Shown piece after piece: positions 1 through 8,769 of a DNA stretch of 64,000 bases. The translations under genes were made by a program, and so were the position numbers. Source of the DNA: Neomesorhizobium albiziae. GTDB lineage: Bacteria > Pseudomonadota > Alphaproteobacteria > Rhizobiales > Rhizobiaceae. Location: assembly GCF_900114255.1 (NCBI RefSeq), contig NZ_FOSL01000001.1:186001-250000 (forward strand). The letters run 5' to 3'. Within the stretch, counting starts at the first letter, position 1, and each line of letters begins with the position of its first letter. Below the pieces are notes generated by a model. It was given only the letters and a program-made list of their open reading frames with translations, ran no database searches and was not told the DNA's origin.

Positions 1-2440
1 CGCAGATAGGCCCCGGCACATAGAGCGGGTTCCGGGTGTGGATTTGCCGCAGCCAGGCATTCATCGAACCCCAGGAATGATACATCGCCGCCGGCCGCTG
101 GGTGATCGCGTGATAGGGAAACTCCTGGCGCTCGACAGCGGCTTCCTCGAACGGCCGGTACCAGTCGGGCAACGGCCAGAACGTGTCGAGAATGCGCTGG
201 CGGTGGGTTTCAGGCGCCTTCGGTTCGCGCAAACCTTCAGCGGAAAGGCGGAACTTCTGCAGCGATTCCTGATAGAGCTGGAAGGTCACCGGCTTCGGCT
301 GGTCGAAGAAGCCCATGCGCACGGCGAAATCCTGATACGCCTTGTTGGCGTGCTTGAAGAACTGCGCCTCCATGGGGATGTGGGCCGAGAAGAACGACCC
401 GTTTTCGATGTAGCGTTTCAGCTGGTCGGGATTGACCGCTCCCCTGCCCGTGCGGTCGCCGTCGACGCCGCGGAATCCGGCCAGCGGCCCGATGCCCGGC
501 CGCCGCTCGTGGCGCACGATATAGTCGGCATAGTCCTTGTAGAGCGCCTTGCCGCGATGGTCGACGAAACCGTTGAGCTTCAGCCGCGCGGCAAGATCGA
601 GCAGCACGGTCTGGAAGCCGCGCACGTCGCGGTCGGGCTCGACCACCGGCCAGCGGATCGCATCCTGCACGGCGTCGGGTTCAGAGATCGGCCTGTCGAG
701 CAGCGAGATGCAGTCGTGGCGTTCGAGATAGGTGGTGTCGGGCAGCACGAGGTCGGCATAAGCCACCATTTCCGAGGCATAGGCGTCGGAATAGATGATT
801 TTGGGGATCTTGTAGTCGCCAGTGGCCGGGTCCTTGTCTTCCAGCATCTTGATGACGCCGGCAGTGTTCATCGACGAATTCCATGCCATGTTGGCCATGT
901 AGAGGAACAGCACGTCGACGGGATAGGGATCGCCGGCATGCGCGTTGGCGATCACCATGTGCATGGCGCCATGCACGGCAAACGGCGCGTCCCACGAAAA
1001 CGCCTTGTCGATGCGGTTCGGCCTGCCGTCTGCGTCGATCAGCATGTCTTCCGGCCCGCGCGGAAAACCGAGATGCGGGCCCGACAGCGGCTTGTTGGAG
1101 CCGAAATGTTCGGCGCGGCCATGCGGTGTCGGATGCGCCTCGACTGGCTTGGGATAAGGCGGCTCGTAGCGGAAGGCGCCGGGGCAATCGACCGCGCCGA
1201 TCAGCACCTGCAGCATGTGCAGCGCGCGCGCCGTCTGGAAGCCGTTGGAATGGGCCGAAAGCCCGCGCATCGCGTGGAACGAAACCGGCCGGCCGACGAA
1301 ACTCTCGTGACGCTCGCCATGCATGTCGGTCCATGGCTGGTCGATGCTGATCGCCTCGTCGAAGGCGACACGGGCAATCTCCGAAGCGAGGCCGCGAATG
1401 ATGTCGGGCGCAACGCCGGTCTCCCGGGCTGCCGCCTCCGGCGCGTATTTCGGGTCGAGGTACTTTTCGGCAAGAAGCTGGAAGGACGGCACGGCGAAGC
1501 GACCATCGTCGAGCTGGAAGCGGCCTGAAAGCGCCGGCCGAGCGCCCTTGGTGCCCTCCGGCACCGGTCGCTCGGTGACCGTCTCGAACACCATCGCCTT
1601 GCCTTCCGCGTCGCGGGCGAACAGCCCGTGCTCGGCGGTGCCCGGCGCATCGATGACCAGCCAGGGCGCGTTGGAATAGCGCATGAGGTAATCGACGTCG
1701 ATCTTCCGCGCTTTCAGCAGCTCGTGCACCACGGCCAGGATAAGCAGCCCGTCGGTGCCCGGCCTGATGCCGATCCAGTTGTCGGCCACCGCCGAATAAC
1801 CGGTGCGGACGGGATTGACCGAAACGAAGCGGGCGCCGTTTTTCTTGACCTTGGCGATGCCCATCTTCAGCGGGTTGGAATCGTGGTCTTCCGCCACGCC
1901 GAACATGACGAAGAGCTTCGTGCGCTCCCAATCCGGCGCGCCGAACTCCCAGAAAGCGCCGCCGATGGTCATGATGCCGGCAGCCGCCATGTTGACCGAG
2001 CAGAAGCCGCCATGCGCGGCATAATTGGGCGTGCCGAACTGCTGCGCCCAGAAGCCGGTAAGCGACTGCGACTGGTCGCGGCCGGTGAAGAAGGCAAGCT
2101 TCTTCGGATCGGTTTCGCGGACATGGCCGAGCCAACCTGCTGCAAGCTCCAGCGCCTCGTCCCAGGAGATTTCCCTGAACTCGCCCGAACCCCGCGGCCC
2201 GGTACGCAGCAGCGGCGCGCGAAGCCGCGCCGGGGCGTAGTGCTGCATGATGCCGGCGGATCCCTTGGCGCACAGAACACCCTTGTTGACCGGGTGGTCG
2301 CGGTTGCCCTCGATGTAGCGGATCTTGCCGTCCTTGATGTGGACGTTGATGCCGCACCGGCAGGCGCACATGTAGCATGTGGTCTTGCGGACTTCGTCGG
2401 CTACCGGCTTCGACAGCGCGACTCGCGGCGAGGACTTCAT
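1..2440 (-). CDS. Molybdopterin oxidoreductase catalytic subunit, SoeA-like (partial, runs off left edge)
   Basis: I translated this gene by hand from the reverse strand; the ATG is at 2440 with a GGGAGC ribosome site just upstream, and the frame stays open to base 1, giving 813 residues of a protein usually near 950. The N-terminus has a 4Fe-4S motif, Cys22-x2-Cys25-x3-Cys29-x27-Cys57, followed by the fold of the DMSO reductase superfamily. Cys147, in the string GGFCSVN, lies where the molybdenum ligand is expected. There is no twin-arginine signal, so it is probably cytoplasmic. The overall sequence resembles SoeA, the catalytic subunit of the membrane-bound sulfite dehydrogenase SoeABC of purple bacteria and roseobacters. 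Partner subunits would lie left of the window. The family (Mo oxidoreductase) is secure; the substrate is not, and a formate or other oxyanion enzyme remains possible. Confidence 0.85.
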   Translation of the reverse strand, partial: MKSSPRVALSKPVADEVRKTTCYMCACRCGINVHIKDGKIRYIEGNRDHPVNKGVLCAKGSAGIMQHYAPARLRAPLLRTGPRGSGEFREISWDEALELAAGWLGHVRETDPKKLAFFTGRDQSQSLTGFWAQQFGTPNYAAHGGFCSVNMAAAGIMTIGGAFWEFGAPDWERTKLFVMFGVAEDHDSNPLKMGIAKVKKNGARFVSVNPVRTGYSAVADNWIGIRPGTDGLLILAVVHELLKARKIDVDYLMRYSNAPWLVIDAPGTAEHGLFARDAEGKAMVFETVTERPVPEGTKGARPALSGRFQLDDGRFAVPSFQLLAEKYLDPKYAPEAAARETGVAPDIIRGLASEIARVAFDEAISIDQPWTDMHGERHESFVGRPVSFHAMRGLSAHSNGFQTARALHMLQVLIGAVDCPGAFRYEPPYPKPVEAHPTPHGRAEHFGSNKPLSGPHLGFPRGPEDMLIDADGRPNRIDKAFSWDAPFAVHGAMHMVIANAHAGDPYPVDVLFLYMANMAWNSSMNTAGVIKMLEDKDPATGDYKIPKIIYSDAYASEMVAYADLVLPDTTYLERHDCISLLDRPISEPDAVQDAIRWPVVEPDRDVRGFQTVLLDLAARLKLNGFVDHRGKALYKDYADYIVRHERRPGIGPLAGFRGVDGDRTGRGAVNPDQLKRYIENGSFFSAHIPMEAQFFKHANKAYQDFAVRMGFFDQPKPVTFQLYQESLQKFRLSAEGLREPKAPETHRQRILDTFWPLPDWYRPFEEAAVERQEFPYHAITQRPAAMYHSWGSMNAWLRQIHTRNPLYVPGPIC

Positions 2441-2584
2441 CGATTGGGCTCCCTACGCGGAGTCCTATCGGGCAGCCGTGGGAAAAGAAATGCCTTCCAT
2501 CCTCTTTTCAGGGCAATTTGTTCTAATCCTGCATAGACTTATAGCCGAGCCTCCCTCGGCCATCGGTCCACTGCGGTGTGATCA

Positions 2585-2727
2585 GGGTGTGTTGAGATTC
2601 AGGTCAGGCCGAGCCGAGAATGACGGATTTCGAGAACCGGAGCGCAGCGTACATTTGGGTACGTGAGCACCGGAAGCGCAGAAAGCCGCCATTTACAGGC
2701 CGGCATCACCTGAATATCAGCACACCC
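2585..2727. repeat. Family A palindromic element, copy A1
   Basis: This is a 143-base intergenic element. Its ends are 20-base inverted repeats: left GGGTGTGTTGAGATTCAGGT, right the complement of GGGTGTGCTGATATTCAGGT. The centre holds a small hairpin, CGTAC-loop-GTACG. Its right end touches the TAG stop codon of the L,D-transpeptidase gene. The same core recurs at 14115, 15176, 17553, 25604, 34962, 44221 and 46486. Confidence 0.9.
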
Positions 2728-3158
2728 TAGTTGACGAGCACGATCCGCGTGTTCTTCCGCCCGACCTGCTTGACCAGCGAATAGAAAAGCGCGGCATTGC
2801 CGGTCGCCAGCCGCACGCAGCCATGCGATGCGGGGCGTCCCAGTTGCTTCACATAGCCGGTGCCGTGGATGGCGTAACCGCCGCGGAAGAACACCGAATA
2901 CGGCATCGGCGACATGTCGTATTTGCGCGAGTACCACATCCTGTGGAGGCGGGTTGGCCTGTAGGTGCCGCGCGGCGTCCAATATCCTTTGCGTGCCGTC
3001 GAAACCCGCCAGGTGTAAATCACCCGCCCCTGCTTGCTGACGGTCATCGTCTGGTTGCTGATGTCGATGCGGGCGACGAGGCCTGCCGCCCACCCCTGTC
3101 CAGTCGCACCAAGCAGCATTGTGACGAAAGTTATTGTAGCAAGGACTAATATTCTCAT
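2727..3158 (-). CDS. L,D-transpeptidase (YkuD domain), secreted
   Basis: This is a 143-residue protein that probably cross-links peptidoglycan stem peptides (3-3 links) or anchors proteins in the periplasm. The YkuD active-site signature is complete: a HGTG string followed by SHGCVRL, with the catalytic cysteine in SHGC. I chose the ATG at 3158 because it gives a clean signal peptide (MRILVLATITF, ending near GWAA); the longer frame would start at a TTG at 3191 and hide that signal. Its TAG stop overlaps the end of repeat A1 by one base. It is a single gene, with no obvious operon partner. Rhizobia carry many such paralogues, so the specific role cannot be assigned. Confidence 0.88.
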   Translation of the reverse strand: MRILVLATITFVTMLLGATGQGWAAGLVARIDISNQTMTVSKQGRVIYTWRVSTARKGYWTPRGTYRPTRLHRMWYSRKYDMSPMPYSVFFRGGYAIHGTGYVKQLGRPASHGCVRLATGNAALFYSLVKQVGRKNTRIVLVN

Positions 3159-3415
3159 GAAAGCGACCCAAGACCTGCAAATTTCGACCAACTAGACTTG
3201 GCCTTCTTCAATGCAGATGCAACGACGTTACATTAGTTTCTTAAAAATTCTCTGATTATGGCCATCGTTTACAGAACACTTGTTTGTGAATGTTGCCGGC
3301 GCGCAACGGCGCGACTGGCCCCGGGTGCCCGAAACTGTTCCCGGCTTCGGTACGACGCCCTTTGGCCCAACTGTGCCGTCTTGCCAAACGCCCTGCTTGC
3401 CTGCTCAATCCGCCG

Positions 3416-4693
3416 ATGAACGAAAAACTGATGACGACGATCGACGAGCGCGTCGAAGACCTGGTCGCGCTGACGGCGGAGCTGATCCGCTTCCCCACGA
3501 TCAACCCGCCCGGCGAAGCTTATGCGCCCTGTGCCGAATACATAGCCGCGCGGCTGAAGAAGCGGCGCTTCGAAACCCAGTTCATCCGCGCCGAGGGCGC
3601 ACCCGGCGACACCGACCGCTATCCGCGCGTCAACGTGGTGGCGCGATTCGACGGCCGCTCCAGCGGCGCCACCGTGCACTTCAATTCGCACATCGACGTG
3701 GTTGAGGCCGGCGATGGCTGGAGCGTCGACCCGTTTGCCGGCGTGGTGAGGGACGGCAAGGTTTTCGGGCGCGGCGCCTGCGACATGAAGGGCGGTCTAG
3801 CCGCCTCGATCATTGCTGCGGAGGCGTTCATGGACGTCTACCCGGATTTCCCCGGTGCGATCGAGATTTCCGGCACCGTCGACGAGGAATCCGGCGGCTT
3901 CGGCGGCGTCGCCTATCTTGCTCGCAAGGGTTTCTTCTCCAAGCCGCGCGTCGACCATGTGATCATCCCCGAACCGCTGAACAAGGACCGCATCTGCCTC
4001 GGCCATCGCGGCGTGTGGTGGGCCGAGATCGAGACCAAGGGCGAGATCGCGCACGGCTCGATGCCGTTCCTCGGCGATTGCGCGGTGCGCCACATGGGCG
4101 CGGTGCTGAACGCCTTCGAGAACGAGTTGTTTCCGGCACTTGACCGCAAGCGGACGAAAATGCCGGTAGTGCCGGAAGGTGCCAAGCGCTCGACCATGAA
4201 CATCAATTCGATCCATGGCGGCCAGACCGACGATTTCTTTCCCGGCCTGCCCTCTCCCAACGTGCCGGATTCGGCGAAGATGGTGATCGACCGCCGCTTC
4301 CTGCTGGAAGAGAATCTGGATGACGTGAAGGGCGAGGTGACGAAAATCCTCGACCGGCTGAAACGCGATCGCCCGAAATTCGACTACGAGATCCGCGACC
4401 TGATGGAAGTTTTGCCGCTGATGACCGAGCGCGACGCGCCCGTGGTGACCGCTGTGGCCCAGGGCATCCGCGAAATCTTCGGCAAGGAACCGGACTACGT
4501 CATTTCCCCCGGCACTTACGACCAGAAGCACATTTCGCGCATCGGCCATCTGCATGACTGCATCGCCTATGGCCCAGGCATTCTCGACCTGGCGCACCGC
4601 CCTGACGAATGGGTCGGCATATCCGACATGGTCGAATCGGCGAAGGTGATGGCGATCGGGCTGGAGGCGCTGTTGCTGGGCGCAGCCCGATGA
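3416..4693 (+). CDS. M20 family metallopeptidase (ArgE/DapE-like deacylase)
   Basis: A 425-residue zinc hydrolase of the acetylornithine deacetylase / succinyl-diaminopimelate desuccinylase superfamily. Visible landmarks are the metal-binding FNSHID string, the GRGACDMKGG motif with its ligand aspartate, the catalytic DEESGG glutamate pair, and a late histidine in DLAHRPDEW. I started it at the ATG at 3416 (MNEKLM); a second ATG at 3431 is possible. Its stop overlaps the start of the isochorismatase-type gene (ATGA), so the two are translationally coupled. The peptide ABC importer follows. It probably deacylates or hydrolyses an imported N-acyl or amide compound; the exact substrate is unknown. 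Confidence 0.88.
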   Translation: MNEKLMTTIDERVEDLVALTAELIRFPTINPPGEAYAPCAEYIAARLKKRRFETQFIRAEGAPGDTDRYPRVNVVARFDGRSSGATVHFNSHIDVVEAGDGWSVDPFAGVVRDGKVFGRGACDMKGGLAASIIAAEAFMDVYPDFPGAIEISGTVDEESGGFGGVAYLARKGFFSKPRVDHVIIPEPLNKDRICLGHRGVWWAEIETKGEIAHGSMPFLGDCAVRHMGAVLNAFENELFPALDRKRTKMPVVPEGAKRSTMNINSIHGGQTDDFFPGLPSPNVPDSAKMVIDRRFLLEENLDDVKGEVTKILDRLKRDRPKFDYEIRDLMEVLPLMTERDAPVVTAVAQGIREIFGKEPDYVISPGTYDQKHISRIGHLHDCIAYGPGILDLAHRPDEWVGISDMVESAKVMAIGLEALLLGAAR

Positions 4694-5292
4694 GCGGCGA
4701 AGGCCTTCCACTTGCCTCGGCCGGCATGATCGAGCCCGATGATTCCATCCTTGTCGTCATCGACGTGCAGGAGGGCTTTCTAAAGAAGCTGGAGCCCGCC
4801 CGACGCGATCCAATGGTGGACCGATGCCGTTTTCTGATCGAGGCGGCGCTGTGTATGACAATCCCGATTTTCGTGACCGTGGAGGAGCCCGATGTGAACG
4901 GGCCGACAATACCGGTCCTGCGTGCCTTGCTCGGGCCGGGTGTCCCCGATTGGGAAAAGAACGTGTTCGGCCTCTGCGGACAGGACGACCTGCGCGAGGC
5001 GATCCTTGCCCATCGCCGACGAACGGCGGTGCTCGTCGGCCTGGAGACCGACGTCTGCGTACTGCACAGCGCGGTTGGACTTCTTCAGAACGGCTTTCGG
5101 GTTGCAGTTGTCAGCGATGCCACGGCGGCGCCGGGAGAAGAGCATGAACTCGGCTTGCGACGCGCGGCAGGGTTTGGTGCGGAACTCGCTCATGCCAAGG
5201 GCGTCTACTATGAGTGGGTGAGATCGCTCGACGGCTTGCAAGCCGTCAAGGCCAGTGCGCCGATCGTGCCGCCCCAGGGATCCGCGCTTTGA
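4690..5292 (+). CDS. Isochorismatase-family cysteine hydrolase
   Basis: A 200-residue hydrolase of the isochorismatase/nicotinamidase superfamily. The catalytic triad is visible: Asp25 in VVIDVQEGF, a lysine in EKNVFG, and the nucleophilic cysteine in the string ETDVCVLHSA. Members cleave amides or vinyl ethers such as nicotinamide, N-carbamoyl compounds or biuret. The ATG at 4690 overlaps the TGA of the M20 peptidase by four bases. Together with the peptidase and the following ABC importer it looks like a small uptake-and-hydrolysis operon for an amide-containing nutrient (inference from context). Confidence 0.85.
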   Translation: MSGEGLPLASAGMIEPDDSILVVIDVQEGFLKKLEPARRDPMVDRCRFLIEAALCMTIPIFVTVEEPDVNGPTIPVLRALLGPGVPDWEKNVFGLCGQDDLREAILAHRRRTAVLVGLETDVCVLHSAVGLLQNGFRVAVVSDATAAPGEEHELGLRRAAGFGAELAHAKGVYYEWVRSLDGLQAVKASAPIVPPQGSAL

Positions 5293-5424
5293 CGTGTTTT
5301 TTGCGATCTGCCAGGACACGAACCGGACATTTCCTCGCCTCCCCCATAAACGCAACAAACGGAATTGCCTTTGGTGCGAATTCCCGCTTCTATCCCGATG
5401 ATTTCGAGACAGCGGAGGAAAACC

Positions 5425-6906
5425 ATGCAGATGTGGACGAAAATTCTCGCAGCGACCGCGCTCGCACTGGCTTCAAGCACGGGGGCGATGGCGGCGAGAA
5501 CCGATCTCGTTGTGGGCGTGGTTTTGGAACCGCCACATCTCGACCCGACCGCAGGTGCTGCAGCCGCGATCGACGAAGTTCTCTACGCCAACGTCTTCGA
5601 GGGCCTGACCCGCATCAGCGCGCAAGGCGAGGTGCTGCCGGATCTGGCTGAAAGCTGGACCGTATCGGACGACGGCAAGTCCTATACGTTCAAGCTCCAT
5701 ACCGGCGTGAAGTTTCACGACGGTACCGATTTCACCGCCGACGACGTGAAGTTCTCGCTCGACCGGGCCCGCGCCGAAGGTTCCACCAACGCGCAGAAGG
5801 GCCTGTTCGCCGCGATCGACACGGTTGAGGTCGTCGATCCCGCCACCGTGAAGGTGACGCTGAAAAACCCGCAAGGCCTGTTTCTCTACAATATGGGCGT
5901 CGGCGACGCCGTGATCGTCGCGCCGGAATCGGCTGACGGCAACAAGGAAAAGCCGATCGGCACCGGCCCGTTCAAATTCGACAGCTGGGCCAAGGGCTCC
6001 TCGATCAAGCTTTCCAAGGCGCAAGGTTATTGGGGCGATCCGGTAGCACTCGAAAAGGTCGAGTTCCGGATCATTCCCGACGCCGCCGCATCTATACCGG
6101 CGCTGCTTTCCGGTGACGTGCAGGCGTTTCCGAACGCCCCGGTCGGCGATGCGCTGGCGCAGTTGCAGTCCGATCCGCGTCTGAAAGTGGTTATCGGTTC
6201 GACCGAAGGCGAAACGGTGCTGTCGATCAACAACAAGAAGCCGCCCTTCGACAAGCTGGAGGTGCGGCAGGCCATCGCTTCGGCGATCGACCGCAAGGCC
6301 GTTATCGACGCCGCCTCCAACGGCCTCGGCCAGCCGATCGGCTCCTTCATGTCGCCCGCCAATCCGGCCTATGTCGACCTGACCGGGACCTACCCGCAGG
6401 ATGTCGCCAAGGCCAAGGAATATCTAAAGGCGGCGGGGCTGGAAAACGGCTTCAACGCCACCATCAAGCTACCGCCGCCGGCCTATGCGCGGCTTGGCGG
6501 CGAGGTGATCGCCGCGCAGCTGCGCGAGATCGGCGTCAACCTGGAAATCATCCCGGTCGAATGGGCTGACTGGCTGAGCAAGGTGTTCACCGACAAGGAT
6601 TACGATCTCACCATCGTCTCGCATACCGAGCCGAACGACATCGATATCTTTTCGCGCCCCGGCTACTACTTCCAGTACGAGAACCCGGAATTCAACAAGC
6701 TGATCGAAGAGCTCGGCGTCACCAATGACGACGCCAAGCGCAAGGAAATCCTGGCCGCCGCGCAGAAGATTCTCGCCCACGACGTGCCGGCGGTCTTCCT
6801 GTTCGAACTGCCCAAGATCGGAGTGTGGGACGCCAAGCTCGAGGGAATGTGGGAAAACGCGCCGATCCAGGCCACCGACCTGACCAAGGTGAAATGGGCG
6901 GAGTGA
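5425..6906 (+). CDS. ABC transporter substrate-binding protein, oligopeptide type (SBP_bac_5)
   Basis: A 493-residue periplasmic binding protein of the DppA/OppA family. It starts at ATG 5425, ten bases after a strong GGAGGA site, and opens with a typical signal peptide (MQMWTKILAATALALA, cleavage near AMAA). Family features include the early LDPTAG...VYANVFEGL-type region (here LYANVFEGL) and the central PDAAASIPALLSGDVQAFP stretch. It would deliver its ligand to the two permeases that follow. Peptides, opines, glutathione or other solutes are all known ligands for this family, so the ligand is open. Confidence 0.9.
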   Translation: MQMWTKILAATALALASSTGAMAARTDLVVGVVLEPPHLDPTAGAAAAIDEVLYANVFEGLTRISAQGEVLPDLAESWTVSDDGKSYTFKLHTGVKFHDGTDFTADDVKFSLDRARAEGSTNAQKGLFAAIDTVEVVDPATVKVTLKNPQGLFLYNMGVGDAVIVAPESADGNKEKPIGTGPFKFDSWAKGSSIKLSKAQGYWGDPVALEKVEFRIIPDAAASIPALLSGDVQAFPNAPVGDALAQLQSDPRLKVVIGSTEGETVLSINNKKPPFDKLEVRQAIASAIDRKAVIDAASNGLGQPIGSFMSPANPAYVDLTGTYPQDVAKAKEYLKAAGLENGFNATIKLPPPAYARLGGEVIAAQLREIGVNLEIIPVEWADWLSKVFTDKDYDLTIVSHTEPNDIDIFSRPGYYFQYENPEFNKLIEELGVTNDDAKRKEILAAAQKILAHDVPAVFLFELPKIGVWDAKLEGMWENAPIQATDLTKVKWAE

Positions 6907-6955
6907 GCAACGTCGAGCGCTGCATTAGCCTGCCTATTTCGCACGTCATGCGTCC

Positions 6956-7903
6956 ATGACCGCCTACATCCTCAAACGCTTGCTCATCGGCATCGCGACA
7001 CTTGTCGTCGCCTCGGTCGTCGTCTTTTCCATGCTGGAGATCGTGCCCGGCGACCCGGCGCGCCTGATGCTCGGCATTAACGCCACCGACGACGCGCTGC
7101 AGGCGCTGCGCCAGCAGATGGGCCTCGACCAGCCACTCGTCTGGCGCTACCTCGAATGGGCCAGCGGGCTGCTCACCCTCGATTTCGGCCGCTCCTACAC
7201 CTATTCGGTGCCGGTCATCGACCTCATCGCCGAGCGCATCGTCGTATCGCTGCCGCTTGCTGTCATCGCGCTCGTGATGTCCACGGCAATCGCCATTCCG
7301 GTTGGCGTCTTCTCGGCATCGCGGCGCGGCCGCCCCGCCGACACCATCTCGATGGGGGCAACACAGTTCGGCGTCGCTGTGCCCAACTTCTGGTTCGCGC
7401 TGCTCTTGATCTACATCTTCGCGGTGTGGCTGCGCCTGGTGCCGGCGGGCGGCTTTCCCGGCTGGAGCGCCGGCGTCTGGCCGGCGCTGACGGCGCTGAT
7501 CCTGCCGGCGGTGGCGCTGGCGCTGCCGCAGGCCGCCATCCTCGCCCGCGTCACCCGGTCGTCGCTGCTCGAAGTGCTTGGCGAGGACTATATCCGCACG
7601 GCGCGCGCCAAGGGCATACCATATCGCCATGTGCTGTGGCGCCACGCCTTGCGAAACGCGTTGATCCCAGTGGTCACCATTCTCGGCCTGCAATTCGCCT
7701 TCCTGCTTGCCGGCACCATCATCATCGAGAACGTCTTCTACCTGCCGGGCCTCGGCCGGCTGGTGTTCCAGGCGATCACCCAGCGCGACCTCATCGTCGT
7801 CGAGGGCGTCGTCATGCTGCTGGTGGCGGCGGTGATCGTCGTCAACCTGCTGGTCGATCTCTCCTACGCGCTGGTCGACCCCCGCCTGAGGGCGAACCGA
7901 TGA
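6956..7903 (+). CDS. ABC transporter permease, DppB-like
   Basis: A 315-residue inner-membrane permease with about six membrane segments, starting MTAYILKRLLIGIATL, which is the standard opening of DppB/OppB/GsiC proteins. The cytoplasmic EAA loop that contacts the ATPase is present around EDYIRTARAKG. It follows the binding protein by 49 bases and overlaps the next permease gene by four bases (ATGA at 7900), so the transporter genes are one transcription unit. Confidence 0.92.
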   Translation: MTAYILKRLLIGIATLVVASVVVFSMLEIVPGDPARLMLGINATDDALQALRQQMGLDQPLVWRYLEWASGLLTLDFGRSYTYSVPVIDLIAERIVVSLPLAVIALVMSTAIAIPVGVFSASRRGRPADTISMGATQFGVAVPNFWFALLLIYIFAVWLRLVPAGGFPGWSAGVWPALTALILPAVALALPQAAILARVTRSSLLEVLGEDYIRTARAKGIPYRHVLWRHALRNALIPVVTILGLQFAFLLAGTIIIENVFYLPGLGRLVFQAITQRDLIVVEGVVMLLVAAVIVVNLLVDLSYALVDPRLRANR

Positions 7904-8769
7904 GCGACAGCGCCGACATCCACGGCGAAACGGCCGCCAGTTTTGCCGCCAAAGCCTTCGCCAACCGCTCGTTTCTGGCCGGCTTCATCATCACCACGCT
8001 GATTGCGGTGATGGCGCTGGTGTCCTTCCTTTGGACGCCGTACGACGTGACGAAACTGATCGTCGCCGACCGCATGCAGGCGCCATCGGCCGCGCATCTG
8101 TTCGGCACCGACCATTTCGGCCGCGACGTGCTCTCCATGATCATGGTCGGGGCGCGCAATTCGATTGCCGTGGCGCTGGTCGCCGTCGGCATCGGCATGG
8201 GGCTTGGCGTGCCGCTTGGCTGCTGGGCCGCGGCGCGCGGCGGCCTTGCCGACGAAATCCTGATGCGTTTCAACGATCTCGTCTTCGCCTTCCCCGCCCT
8301 TTTGTCGGCAATCATGATCACCGCGATTTTCGGACCGGGGGCGATCAATGCCATCATCGCCATCGGCATCTTCAACATCCCGGTGTTTGCCCGCGTCGCC
8401 CGCGCCGGATCGCTGGCGCTATGGCCGCGCGAGTTCATTCTCGCCGCCCGCGCCGCCGGCAAGGGCAAGGCGCTGATCACCGTCGAGCACATCCTGCCCA
8501 ACATCGCCAACCTGCTTCTGGTGCAAGGCACCATCCAGTTCGCGCTGGGCATTCTGGCCGAAGCCGGGCTCTCCTATGTCGGGCTCGGCGCCCAGCCGCC
8601 GATGCCGAGCTGGGGCCGCATGCTGTTCGACGCGCAGACCCGCATGATCGTGGCGCCCTACCTCGCCATCTTCCCGGGCTTTGCCATCGTCTTCACCGTG
8701 CTCGGCCTCAACCTGCTCGGCGATGGCCTCTCCGACGTGCTCGATCCGAAACTGAGGCGCCAGCGTTGA
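7900..8769 (+). CDS. ABC transporter permease, DppC-like
   Basis: A 289-residue second permease with an N-terminal cytoplasmic tail, a membrane segment near residues 25-45, then the family motif FGTDHFGRDVLS and an EAA loop around EFILAARAAGKG. The start is the ATG at 7900, overlapping the stop of the DppB-like gene; the frame is open further upstream but only as a shadow of that gene. It pairs with DppB to form the channel. Its TGA overlaps the TTG start of the ATPase gene. Confidence 0.92.
   Translation: MSDSADIHGETAASFAAKAFANRSFLAGFIITTLIAVMALVSFLWTPYDVTKLIVADRMQAPSAAHLFGTDHFGRDVLSMIMVGARNSIAVALVAVGIGMGLGVPLGCWAAARGGLADEILMRFNDLVFAFPALLSAIMITAIFGPGAINAIIAIGIFNIPVFARVARAGSLALWPREFILAARAAGKGKALITVEHILPNIANLLLVQGTIQFALGILAEAGLSYVGLGAQPPMPSWGRMLFDAQTRMIVAPYLAIFPGFAIVFTVLGLNLLGDGLSDVLDPKLRRQR

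Noticed and set aside
38-2378. Plus-strand and alternative minus-strand frames over the left edge
   Set aside because: The real gene is the open minus-strand frame 2440 to base 1, which carries the 4Fe-4S cysteines and molybdopterin-enzyme motifs.
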